Below, piece after piece: positions 43,158-51,461 of a stretch of DNA of 64,000 nt (position 1 is the first letter of the stretch; each line of letters begins with the position of its first letter). This stretch comes from Blastopirellula marina (lineage in GTDB: Bacteria; Planctomycetota; Planctomycetia; Pirellulales; Pirellulaceae), in assembly GCF_002967715.1 (NCBI RefSeq), contig NZ_PUIA01000042.1, positions 1-64,000 on the forward strand, written 5' to 3'. The notes beneath the pieces are model-generated. The model had not been told where the DNA came from. It worked only from the letters and a program-made list of their open reading frames with translations, and did no database searches. Both the position numbers and the translations under genes were made by a program.

Positions 43158-44078
43158 GTGGTACGTCGTATGCGCGCTTTGAGAGGATTCACCCTCGTCG
43201 AACTTCTGGTTGTGATTGCCATTATTGGCGTTTTGATTGCCTTGCTTTTGCCGGCCGTACAACAGGCCCGCGAAGCTGCCCGCAGGATGCAATGCTCGAA
43301 TAACCTGAAACAACTCGGGCTGGCGATTCATAACTATCACGATACCTACACGAACTTCCCAGGCGGAACGTACGGCTGTTGCTGGGGAACCTGGCAGGTT
43401 GCGATTCTGCCCTACATCGAGCAGGACAACCTGTACTCCAACTACAACATCACCGACAAGTACTACGACGACACCGCTCGTTATAGCGGAAGCCAGAACA
43501 CCGACGTCACGGTTCACCGGCTTAACGCGCTGACGTGCCCGAGCGATTCTCCCAACGAACCATTCGGAACAATCACTTCCCACAACTACGGAGCTAATTT
43601 TGGTAACACCGGCTATTCCCAAGGGACCATCAACGGAGTGACCTTCATGGGGGCACCGTTCAAGTACGTCTCAGACAACGTGGGTTCGGCTGGGTATTTT
43701 GGCTTCCGTGATATTACCGACGGGACGGCCAATACCGTTCTGTTTGCTGAAAAACTGCAAGCGGAAGGCTCCGACCTGCGGGCCTATTCGTGGTGGGGAG
43801 ACGGTACTTCGGTTTCTGGCTACCAGGCCCCGAACTCTTCCGAAGCGGATCGTATTTACAGCGCCAGCTACTGTAATAACCTGCCGCTGAAGAATCTGCC
43901 GTGCGATGTCGCCACCTCGAGTGCCCCGACAATGTTCGCCGCGCGAAGTCGTCACCCAGGGGGCGTGCAGGTGACGTTGTGCGATGGTTCCAGTCGCTTT
44001 GTCGCCGAAACCATTCAGATCGATACCTGGCGAAACCTGATGGCCGCCCGCGATGGCCAGGTGCTGGGCGAGTTCTAA
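43158..44078 (+). CDS. DUF1559 protein with prepilin-type N-terminus
   Basis: 306 aa from a GTG, or 302 from the ATG at 43170. The N-terminus [18 protein letters not shown] is a type IV prepilin cleavage/methylation signal, followed by [32 protein letters not shown], the DUF1559 hallmark. The rest is a beta-rich globular domain ending in [17 protein letters not shown]1559 proteins occur in large numbers in Planctomycetota and are thought to be pseudopilins or surface proteins; exact role unknown. It is paired with the upstream lipoprotein and ends in a strong terminator. Confidence 0.93.
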   Translation: MVRRMRALRGFTLVELLVVIAIIGVLIALLLPAVQQAREAARRMQCSNNLKQLGLAIHNYHDTYTNFPGGTYGCCWGTWQVAILPYIEQDNLYSNYNITDKYYDDTARYSGSQNTDVTVHRLNALTCPSDSPNEPFGTITSHNYGANFGNTGYSQGTINGVTFMGAPFKYVSDNVGSAGYFGFRDITDGTANTVLFAEKLQAEGSDLRAYSWWGDGTSVSGYQAPNSSEADRIYSASYCNNLPLKNLPCDVATSSAPTMFAARSRHPGGVQVTLCDGSSRFVAETIQIDTWRNLMAARDGQVLGEF

Positions 44079-44126
44079 GAACCACAAGAGGCTGCTTTTC
44101 TCGACTCTCTTCTCAATCGAGGCTAA

Positions 44127-44169
44127 GGGGGCAGCATCCGGAAATTACCGGGTGTTGCCCCCTGTTTTT
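44127..44169 (+). terminator. Terminator after DUF1559 gene
   Basis: A 15-bp stem (GGGGGCAGCATCCGG / CCGGGTGTTGCCCCC, including two G-T pairs) with a 6-nt loop, followed by TGTTTTTT. Clear rho-independent terminator. Confidence 0.9.
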
Positions 44170-44337
44170 TGGCCAAAGGGGGGAATGAAAGGACGATCTG
44201 TAACGATTTTATTGCTCCTCTGGCAGGTTCCTTGATAATGGTAGAGGGCCATCGCCGCAGAACCTTGGGAAGGAGCGGCGTATGACCTAATCTATATTTT
44301 GGAAATCATTTCGCGTCTTTCTCTCTTCCGTGATTGC

Positions 44338-46692
44338 ATGAAACGACGAACAAGTTCTCTCATCGCATTGGGTGTCATCTGGCTGAGCGTACCTGCGGCG
44401 GCTTGGGGCACGATCGTGGAACTCAAGAACGGGATGCGGCTGGAAGGATCGGTCGGCAAGATCGCTAGCATGAGTGACGATCCGCTGAAAACCCCCACCG
44501 CCGGTGCGGTCGACAATCAGTTGATCGTCCTGGTCGACAACGACCTGAAGCGAACGTTTGTCTCGACCTATCAGGTTCAGGACGTCCAAGAGGCGGCCCC
44601 AACTCCGGTCGAGCGAATCAAGATCGATCAGCGGGTGGCCACTTCCGGGCGTAGCGTACACGCGGTTGGAGAAGGCATTCGTGTGACCCCGTGGGATGAA
44701 TATGGTCGCCGAATCTACTCGATGCAGACAGCCCGCGGCCCGGTCGATGTCATTCAGGGCATCACCGAGATCACGCCCGAATGGACGCGTGTCGAAGGTT
44801 TGATGTCCGACAGTCCCTACGTTTGGGACATGCGAATCCGCACCAGCAGCATTCCCCGCGACAAGCTGAGCGAAATCCTGATGCGTCGTATCGATGCTAA
44901 AGATGCCGCGCAGCGTCTGCAGATCGTGCGGCTTTATCTGCAATCGGAACGCTACCGCGACGCGGCCGCCGAGTTGTCGGCCTTGATGAATGACTTCGAG
45001 GATTTGAAAAAACAGTTCGGCAAGCAGTACGACGAACTCATTCAGTTGAGTGCAACGACACTGATTGACGAGGTCGAGCTTCGTAAAGACACCGGGCAGC
45101 ACAACCTGGCATACGGCATGTTGAACAAGTTTCCCGGCGATAAGGTTGCCAGTTCGACGTTGCTGAAGGTCAAGTCGATGCTCACCGAGTATCAGACCGC
45201 CTATGAACGCCGCGACAAGATGTTCAACTTGCTGAAAGAGCATCTGGAAGCGTTTGCCGATCCAGCCCAGAAGCCTATCGTCGAAGCGGCGATGGCCGAA
45301 ATGGAAGCGGAACTGAACATCAACAACATGGATCGCCTGGGGCCTTACTTGAGACTGTCGGACGACCCATCGCTGAAACTCGACGAGAAACTGGCGCTCG
45401 CGATCAGCGGCTGGATTCTCGGTCCTAACAGTGCCCAGGAAAACCTGGTTGTTGCTTTGAGTGTTTACCAGGCCCGCGATCTTGTCAGCGACTATATCAG
45501 CAACCGCAATGATGTCGATCGCCGAGCCATTCTGGAAAAACTGAAAGGGATGGAAGGTGGCGCGCCGGTGTATGTCGCCAAGATCCTGCAGTTCATGAAG
45601 CCACCCCTGGGCAATGCCGAGCCGGAGACGGCTTCCGAGATTCCCGGCTACTACCTGATGCGTGTGCCCGGCGTGCCTGGGCGTTCCGATTTCTTTTATT
45701 ACGTTCAGTTGCCTCAGGGATACGATCCTTACCGAAAGTATCCGACGGTTATGACGCTGCATGGGGCAGGGACCACGGCCGAACAGCAGATCGACTGGTG
45801 GGCAGGCTCGCACAGTGAGAAGGCCAAGATCCGCACGGGGCAGGCCGCTCGTAACGGATATATTGTGATCGCTCCGATGTGGGCGGAAGAGCATCAGTTT
45901 GAATACAACTACTCCGCCTACGAACATGCGGCGGTGTTGTTCAGCTTGCGCCACGCACTGCGTCACTTTTCGATCGATACCGATCGCGTGTACCTAAGTG
46001 GTCATTCGATGGGAGGAGATGCTGCCTGGGATATTGGCCTGGCCCATCCCGATTTATGGGCAGGCGTCATTCCGATCGTTGCCAAGGCAGATAAGTACGT
46101 CGCGCGATACTGGGAGAATGCCCGCAGCGTGCCGCTGTATTTTGTGGGGGGGGAACTCGACGGGAATAAACGCGAACTCAATTCACGTGACTTCGACCGC
46201 TACCTGACGAAGACGAATTTCGACACGACGATTGTCGAATACCGAGGCCGCGGCCACGAGCATTTCCAGGACGAGATTCAGGATATCTTCCGCTGGATGG
46301 ATATCCACAAACGCAACTTCTTCCCGAAGGAGTACGAAGTCGTTTCGATGCGACCGTGGGATAATTTCTTTTACTGGCTGGAAGTGAACGACTTCCCCGA
46401 ACGCAGCCTGGTACTGCCGGCCAACTATCCCGAGCCGAAGAAGTCTCCGGTAAAAATCACCGCGAAGGTGCTGGCCACCAACGGCGTGCTGGTCAACAGC
46501 GGCACCGGCAAAGCAAACATTTACCTGACGCCTGATATCGTCAACTTCGACGAACGCATGACGATTACCTATGACGGCCGAAACTACGGCAACGGCGTGA
46601 CCCCTTCCACCGAGGTGATGCTGGAAGACGCACGCACGCGAGCCGATCGCTTGCATCCGTTCTGGGCGAAAGTCGATACGAACGACCGGTAG
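44338..46692 (+). CDS. Large secreted protein with C-terminal alpha/beta hydrolase
   Basis: 784 aa from the ATG at 44338 (MKRRTSSLIALGVIWLSVPAAAWG), a signal peptide. The N-terminal half (about 1-430) is helical with no recognised domain, with VEYDDLKQF-like and TPR-ish stretches. The C-terminal part from about 440 is an alpha/beta hydrolase of the poly-hydroxybutyrate depolymerase/esterase type: YVQLPQGYDPYRKYPTVMTLHGAGTTAEQ, nucleophile elbow YLSGHSMGGDAAWD and the His in YRGRGHEHFQDE. It is exported, so it may degrade polymers. Lone gene, convergent with the nucleotidyltransferase gene (touching ends, 46692/46693). Confidence 0.72.
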   Translation: MKRRTSSLIALGVIWLSVPAAAWGTIVELKNGMRLEGSVGKIASMSDDPLKTPTAGAVDNQLIVLVDNDLKRTFVSTYQVQDVQEAAPTPVERIKIDQRVATSGRSVHAVGEGIRVTPWDEYGRRIYSMQTARGPVDVIQGITEITPEWTRVEGLMSDSPYVWDMRIRTSSIPRDKLSEILMRRIDAKDAAQRLQIVRLYLQSERYRDAAAELSALMNDFEDLKKQFGKQYDELIQLSATTLIDEVELRKDTGQHNLAYGMLNKFPGDKVASSTLLKVKSMLTEYQTAYERRDKMFNLLKEHLEAFADPAQKPIVEAAMAEMEAELNINNMDRLGPYLRLSDDPSLKLDEKLALAISGWILGPNSAQENLVVALSVYQARDLVSDYISNRNDVDRRAILEKLKGMEGGAPVYVAKILQFMKPPLGNAEPETASEIPGYYLMRVPGVPGRSDFFYYVQLPQGYDPYRKYPTVMTLHGAGTTAEQQIDWWAGSHSEKAKIRTGQAARNGYIVIAPMWAEEHQFEYNYSAYEHAAVLFSLRHALRHFSIDTDRVYLSGHSMGGDAAWDIGLAHPDLWAGVIPIVAKADKYVARYWENARSVPLYFVGGELDGNKRELNSRDFDRYLTKTNFDTTIVEYRGRGHEHFQDEIQDIFRWMDIHKRNFFPKEYEVVSMRPWDNFFYWLEVNDFPERSLVLPANYPEPKKSPVKITAKVLATNGVLVNSGTGKANIYLTPDIVNFDERMTITYDGRNYGNGVTPSTEVMLEDARTRADRLHPFWAKVDTNDR

Positions 46693-47295
46693 CTATTCGC
46701 TCGGCTTATTTCCGATTTTCACTTCTGCGAACAGTCGATCGAGTAGATCCACGACCTTGAGTTGAACTGCCTGAACTCTTAAGTAATCCTGATCGAGTTG
46801 CTCACGATTATTTCTGGCCAACATCGAGACATCATTCCATTGGCGTTCCGAAACTTCGTTGCCCTCGCGATACCAAAGCAGTTTCGCCAGGATGATGTCT
46901 TCCGGCGACGCGATTGGTACACAAACCTGTTGGCATTCGTCCAATGCCCCCTTTGTTGCTCGGGCAAAAGCGGATCGGTCGAACTCGCGGTTCTGATTGA
47001 CGAATATGTCCACTTTGAATCCCGTTCCAAGATGAATCAGATTGAAGCAGGAGCGATCTAAGCAGGCTTTTCTGATCGTGGTTTCATCGGCATAGAATTC
47101 GGTTGCGACTTGAGAAAAGAAAGGCTTCGCATGTTCTTCTTTGATATCAGCAACTAGATCGATATCGATCGTGCTGCGCGGGACGCCATGATAGGAACTC
47201 GCAACGCTTCCCCCGATAAAGAACGGTATATGCAACGAGTCCAACGCCGCGATGATAGTACTTACTGCGACGATTAGATCATTGGAAGTGTTCAA
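46693..47295 (-). CDS. Nucleotidyltransferase (AbiEii/MenT-like)
   Basis: 200 aa. The start of the fold (HIPFFIGGSVASSYHGVPRSTIDIDLVADI) contains GGS and the DxD pair (DIDLV) typical of DNA-polymerase-beta-type nucleotidyltransferases; later SPEDIILAKLLWYREG is a common downstream helix. Proteins of this kind act as toxins (AbiEii, MenT), as antitoxins (MntA) or in housekeeping. The upstream gene 47300-47551 ends 4 bp before it and is probably its cognate partner. Which of the two is toxic is inference. Confidence 0.7.
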   Translation of the reverse strand: MNTSNDLIVAVSTIIAALDSLHIPFFIGGSVASSYHGVPRSTIDIDLVADIKEEHAKPFFSQVATEFYADETTIRKACLDRSCFNLIHLGTGFKVDIFVNQNREFDRSAFARATKGALDECQQVCVPIASPEDIILAKLLWYREGNEVSERQWNDVSMLARNNREQLDQDYLRVQAVQLKVVDLLDRLFAEVKIGNKPSE

Positions 47296-47299
47296 GCGT

Positions 47300-47551
47300 C
47301 TACTTTACCTTCAAATGAGATTCAACGGATCGAGCTAAGTCTGCTCCGTAGTTCTGTTTGATAAAGGTCAGCAGGACCTGCTCTTCCGTGAACTCCGGAT
47401 TTTGCCGACGGATAGCGGCTTTAGACATGGCAAGCACTTGGCCGCTAAGGGAGATCGCCTTGGCTACTCGCTGCTGTCCCGTCATATCTCGAAACAGGTT
47501 CAATTGAACCTCGAGAGCACCGGGATGTGTGTCAACCGTGTATGGCATCAT
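47300..47551 (-). CDS. Small partner of the nucleotidyltransferase
   Basis: 83 aa from the ATG at 47551 (or 47548). Sequence DMTGQQRVAKAISLSGQVLAMSKAAIRRQNPEFTEEQVLLTF: a helical protein with a repeated kind of motif (xxR..AxxLSxxVxxxxxxAIRRxxPxxxxxxV) seen upstream of nucleotidyltransferase-like genes in many bacteria. Four bp separate it from the nucleotidyltransferase gene. A role as antitoxin or regulatory subunit is inferred from gene order only. The frame to 47623 adds 24 residues without support. Confidence 0.55.
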   Translation of the reverse strand: MMPYTVDTHPGALEVQLNLFRDMTGQQRVAKAISLSGQVLAMSKAAIRRQNPEFTEEQVLLTFIKQNYGADLARSVESHLKVK

Positions 47552-47643
47552 CGGCAACTCCAAATGAGCATTTGCTTGATGGGCGAATTCTACCGATAAC
47601 GCCAAAGGACAACAAGTTTTCACATAGATGTGTGAACTTAAAT

Positions 47644-49323
47644 CTACTCGTCAGTCACGCAACCTTCCGAGGCGCTCTTCACGTTCTTGATATACTTGTA
47701 GAGCGTACCGCGCTTGACCTTGTACGGAGGAGCGGTCCAGGCGGCCTTGCGTTTGGCGAGTTCTTCCTCGGAGACTTCCAGGTCAATCTTTCGCAGGTCG
47801 GCATCGATGGTGATGATGTCGCCATCCTGGGCCAAAGCGATCGGGCCACCGACTTGGGCTTCCGGCGTGACGTGACCGACGATGAAACCGTGCGAACCGC
47901 CGGAGAAACGTCCGTCGGTGAGCAGGGCGACGTCGGCACCCAGGCCGGCACCCATGATGGCCGAGGTTGGGGTTAGCATTTCCGGCATGCCTGGGCCACC
48001 CTTGGGGCCTTCATAACGAATGACCACCACGTCCCCTTTGACGATCTTCTTGTCTTCCAGGGCGTGTAGCATGTCTTCTTCAGAGTCGAACACCTTGGCT
48101 GGACCGCTGAACTGAAGTCCTTCCTTGCCGGTGATCTTGGCCACGGCCCCTTCAGGAGCCAGGCTGCCGAAGAGCATCTGCAAGTGGCCCGTCTTTTTGA
48201 TGGGGTTGGACAGCGGACGCACGATATCCTGGCCTGGGGTCAAATCTGGCGTCTCGGCACAGTTCTCGGCCAGCGTCTTGCCGGTGACCGTCAGGCAGTC
48301 GCCGTTGAGAAGCCCTTCTTTCAAGAGGTACTTCATCACGCCAGGGGTGCCGCCGATCTTATGCAGGTCTTCTTGCACGTACTTACCGCTAGGCTTGAAG
48401 TCGGCCAGCATCGGCACGCGATCGCTGACGGCTTGCCAGTCTTCCAGCCCCAGGTCGATGTCGACGCTGCGGGCCATGGCGATCAAGTGGAGCACGGCGT
48501 TGGTCGAACCACCCAGGGCCATGACAATAACCATCGCGTTTTCAAACGCCTCGCGGGTCATGATGTCGCGCGGCTTGATGTCTTTTTCCAACAGGTTACG
48601 AATGGCGGCACCGGCTCGGTGGCACTCATCGATCTTGCCGGGGTCTTCCGCTGGAATGCTAGCCGAGAACGGTAGCGACATGCCAAGGGCTTCAATAGCC
48701 GAGGCCATGGTGTTGGCTGTATACATGCCGCCGCAAGCACCGGCACCAGGGCACGACTTGCGAACGATCTCTTTGCGTTGGTCTTCGTTGATCGTGCCGG
48801 CCAGGTACTGACCATAGCACTGGAAGGCCGAGACAACGTCCAGCTTTTCGCCATTGCGATGACCGGGCTTGATAGTCCCGCCGTAAACCATCAGGGCAGG
48901 GCGATTGAGTCGGCCCATGGCGATCAAGCAGCCAGGCATGTTCTTGTCGCAGCCGGGGATCGCGACCAACGCGTCGTACCACTGACCACCCATGATCGTT
49001 TCGATCGAGTCGGCGATCAGGTCGCGGGACTGCAGCGAGAAACTCATCCCTTCAGTACCCATCGAGATACCATCGCTCACGCCGATGGTGTTGAAACGCA
49101 TACCGACCAGGTCAGCAGCTACGACCCCTTTTTTGACCTCTTCCCCCAGCTTGTTGAGGTGCATGTTGCAGGTATTGCCTTCGTACCAGACGCTGCAAAT
49201 ACCGACTTGAGCCTTTTGCATGTCTTCGTCGGTCATCCCAGTTCCATACAACATGGCCTGAGATGCACCTTGGCTTTTGGGTTGGGTGATACGCGAACTG
49301 TACTTGTTCAGGGGCTGGGACAC
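47644..49323 (-). CDS. ilvD: Dihydroxy-acid dehydratase
   Basis: 559 aa, the normal length. Motifs: [17 protein letters not shown] around residue 124, [29 protein letters not shown] with an Fe-S Cys, and the C-terminal GGPGMPEML and [19 protein letters not shown]. It dehydrates 2,3-dihydroxy-isovalerate and -methylvalerate in valine, leucine and isoleucine synthesis using an Fe-S cluster. Lone gene on the - strand; its other pathway genes are not in the window. Confidence 0.95.
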   Translation of the reverse strand: MSQPLNKYSSRITQPKSQGASQAMLYGTGMTDEDMQKAQVGICSVWYEGNTCNMHLNKLGEEVKKGVVAADLVGMRFNTIGVSDGISMGTEGMSFSLQSRDLIADSIETIMGGQWYDALVAIPGCDKNMPGCLIAMGRLNRPALMVYGGTIKPGHRNGEKLDVVSAFQCYGQYLAGTINEDQRKEIVRKSCPGAGACGGMYTANTMASAIEALGMSLPFSASIPAEDPGKIDECHRAGAAIRNLLEKDIKPRDIMTREAFENAMVIVMALGGSTNAVLHLIAMARSVDIDLGLEDWQAVSDRVPMLADFKPSGKYVQEDLHKIGGTPGVMKYLLKEGLLNGDCLTVTGKTLAENCAETPDLTPGQDIVRPLSNPIKKTGHLQMLFGSLAPEGAVAKITGKEGLQFSGPAKVFDSEEDMLHALEDKKIVKGDVVVIRYEGPKGGPGMPEMLTPTSAIMGAGLGADVALLTDGRFSGGSHGFIVGHVTPEAQVGGPIALAQDGDIITIDADLRKIDLEVSEEELAKRKAAWTAPPYKVKRGTLYKYIKNVKSASEGCVTDE

Positions 49324-49557
49324 GCGAGGGTTCCTGCTACTTACTTGGAGGCGAGAGTCATCAATAAGGAATCCGTTATTCTAGCCAGACAAGCGAAATG
49401 CTGCCAGGATCGTCAGGAATTGCGGAAAAACTGCCTTAACCATGTAAATACCGGCATTTCTGCTCTGACCTGGGGGGTGACCTTAAGGTAAAATTAGGCA
49501 TTAGGCCAACCCCTTCCAACTCATCCGTGCGACCCACCTCGGGAGCCCACCACGAGT

Positions 49558-50193
49558 ATGAAAATCAACTTTCTGCTGCTTATTTGCCTGCTGATGCTGG
49601 GTACGACGTCGATTGCTTTCGCTGAGACGGACGAAGATATGCTCTTCAATGGCGATTCCTTCGCCGGCTGGGAGGGAAATCTCGACTGGTTCCGCATCGA
49701 GCAGGGAGCCGTTGTTGCTGGGCGTTTAGACCAAGATATCCCACGCAATGAGTTCCTGTGCACCGAGCAGGAATTCGCAGACTTCGAACTGACCCTGGAA
49801 GCAAAGCTGGTAGGGGACGGCAAAAACGCTGGCGTTCAGTTCCGCAGCAAGCGAATTCCGGATCACCACGAGTTGATCGGTTACCAGTGCGATATGGGCT
49901 GGCAGGGAGACAAGCCGATTTGGGGCTCGTTGTACGATGAGTCACGCCGTCGCAAGTTTCTGGCCGAAGGAGACCCGGAAAAGCTAAAGAAGGTACTGGC
50001 CGACAAAGAGTATGTACCGCTGAAAATTCGCGCTCAAGGTAAGCACATTCAGATCTGGGTTGGCGACGAGAAAACGGTCGATTACCACGAAGCGGACGAA
50101 AATATCCCTCAATCGGGTATTATTGGTCTGCAGATTCATTCCGGGCCGAAGTGCGAAGCCTGGTATCGTAACATTCGTCTGAAGAAGCTGTAA
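49558..50193 (+). CDS. DUF1080 (3-keto-disaccharide hydrolase-like) protein
   Basis: 211 aa with a signal peptide (MKINFLLLICLLMLGTTSIAFA). LFNGDSFAGWEG at the start of the mature protein, FADFELTLEAKLVGDGKNAGVQFRSKRI, IGYQCDMGWQG and GIIGLQIHSGPKCEAWYRNIRLKKL at the end are the DUF1080 hallmarks, a concanavalin-like sandwich that is abundant in Planctomycetota. Family members cleave 3-keto-glycosides in the periplasm. It precedes the HAD gene by 12 bp and probably shares a transcript. Confidence 0.88.
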   Translation: MKINFLLLICLLMLGTTSIAFAETDEDMLFNGDSFAGWEGNLDWFRIEQGAVVAGRLDQDIPRNEFLCTEQEFADFELTLEAKLVGDGKNAGVQFRSKRIPDHHELIGYQCDMGWQGDKPIWGSLYDESRRRKFLAEGDPEKLKKVLADKEYVPLKIRAQGKHIQIWVGDEKTVDYHEADENIPQSGIIGLQIHSGPKCEAWYRNIRLKKL

Positions 50194-50205
50194 GCAGCGG
50201 AGGAA

Positions 50206-50826
50206 ATGAGTTCCACCCTCGAGTTCTTTTACTTCGATCTGGGCAAGGTCCTGCTCGACTTCGATCACGAGATCGCTTGTCAGCAAATGGCTGACGTTCT
50301 AGGAACGACTGCTCAGGTGATACGCACCGATGTATTTCATTCGGGACAGCAGTGGAAGTATGAGCGGGGGGAGATCACTACGCTCGATCTCCATCGTTGG
50401 TTATGCGATCGTTACGACGTCGAGGCCAAGCTGGAAGATGTCTGCCACGCGGCATCGCATATCTTCGACCCGATACCCGGCACCGTGGAAATTGCCGGAG
50501 CCCTGCACGCCGCTGGCCATCGAATGGGAATTCTGTCCAACACGTGCGATGCCCATTGGGAATATTGTCTGGGAAAACCGTTCCCGTTCCTGAACGATTT
50601 CTTTCCCATCCATGCATTGAGCTTCCGCCTTGGAACGATGAAGCCAGATCCTGAGATTTACATCAAAGCGGCCGCGTTGTGTGACGTCGCCCCCGAAAAA
50701 ATCTTCTTTGTCGACGATCGCGAGGAAAATGTCGCTGGTGCGGCTTGTGCCGGTTATGACGCCGTCTTGTTTACCGGTCCGGCCGATCTACGTAAGGCAT
50801 TAGACACTCGGGGCGTCTGTCTCTAG
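50206..50826 (+). CDS. HAD-superfamily hydrolase
   Basis: 206 aa. Motif I is altered: FYFDLGKVLLDFDHE, with the nucleophile Asp in FDLG rather than DxDGT, as in some yihX-type HAD phosphatases. Motif II is in MGILSNTCDAHW, motif III K in MKPDPEIY and motif IV FFVDDREENVAGA. It resembles YihX/haloacid-dehalogenase-like sugar phosphatases (alpha-glucose-1-phosphatase type). In an operon 12 bp after the DUF1080 gene; the pairing hints at a role in sugar processing. Confidence 0.8.
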   Translation: MSSTLEFFYFDLGKVLLDFDHEIACQQMADVLGTTAQVIRTDVFHSGQQWKYERGEITTLDLHRWLCDRYDVEAKLEDVCHAASHIFDPIPGTVEIAGALHAAGHRMGILSNTCDAHWEYCLGKPFPFLNDFFPIHALSFRLGTMKPDPEIYIKAAALCDVAPEKIFFVDDREENVAGAACAGYDAVLFTGPADLRKALDTRGVCL

Positions 50827-50949
50827 TCCGAACCCCCAAGAACCTGTTGATGCTCTCTAGTTCCTCTCTGGGACGGCTTGCTGTACGCGAATCGTGGCCT
50901 ACTCTTGCCAAGAATAGTTTTGCGATTTGCAAGAAAAATGGGGCAGGTC

Positions 50950-51414
50950 ATGGCATCGATTTCATTCAGCAGCGAGAAACAAGTTCTTCATGTCGACGAC
51001 GATGATGTCTTCCTGAAGATTGCTAACCATCGCTTAACCAAAGAAGGTTACAAGGTTACCTCCTTGTCCCGGTCGGAGCATGCTCTAAAGCACCTACTGA
51101 ACACAAACTGCCGCGTGTGCATCCTCGATATCGACATGCCACGCGTCAACGGTTTGGAGTTGCTGCAAGAGATTAAGGCCTACGATGGTGGTATTCAGGT
51201 CATCATGATGACCGGCTTGGTTTCGCAAATGACGGTATTGGAATCGCTGCGTGGCGGAGCGGAAGCATGCTTCTTCAAGCCCATGCCAGACTTCACGCCG
51301 CTGTTGGAAACCTTGGATGCAACCTTCTTCAAGGTCGAGCGATGGTGGCGATGCTTGCATGAACTGAAGAATCGTCGAGCCAGCGAGTTGAATGTGATCC
51401 GGGCTTCTCAGTGA
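50950..51414 (+). CDS. Response regulator
   Basis: 154 aa from the ATG at 50950 (MASISFSSEKQVLHVDDDD..); a longer frame upstream has no support. A CheY-like receiver: acidic pocket VDDDD, phospho-acceptor Asp in CILDIDMPRVNG (D60), Thr in MMTG and Lys in CFFKPM. It has only a short C-terminal helix and no output domain. The CheA-like kinase gene starts 47 bp downstream on the same strand, so this is very likely its regulator. Confidence 0.85.
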   Translation: MASISFSSEKQVLHVDDDDVFLKIANHRLTKEGYKVTSLSRSEHALKHLLNTNCRVCILDIDMPRVNGLELLQEIKAYDGGIQVIMMTGLVSQMTVLESLRGGAEACFFKPMPDFTPLLETLDATFFKVERWWRCLHELKNRRASELNVIRASQ

Positions 51415-51461
51415 ATCTGAACTCCGCCGCATTCGCCTAGTCAGCAACCTTGAGACCCATC

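Noticed and set aside
44287-45966. 559-codon open frame on the - strand
   Set aside because: Antisense of the secreted hydrolase gene; no domain and composition typical of a shadow frame.
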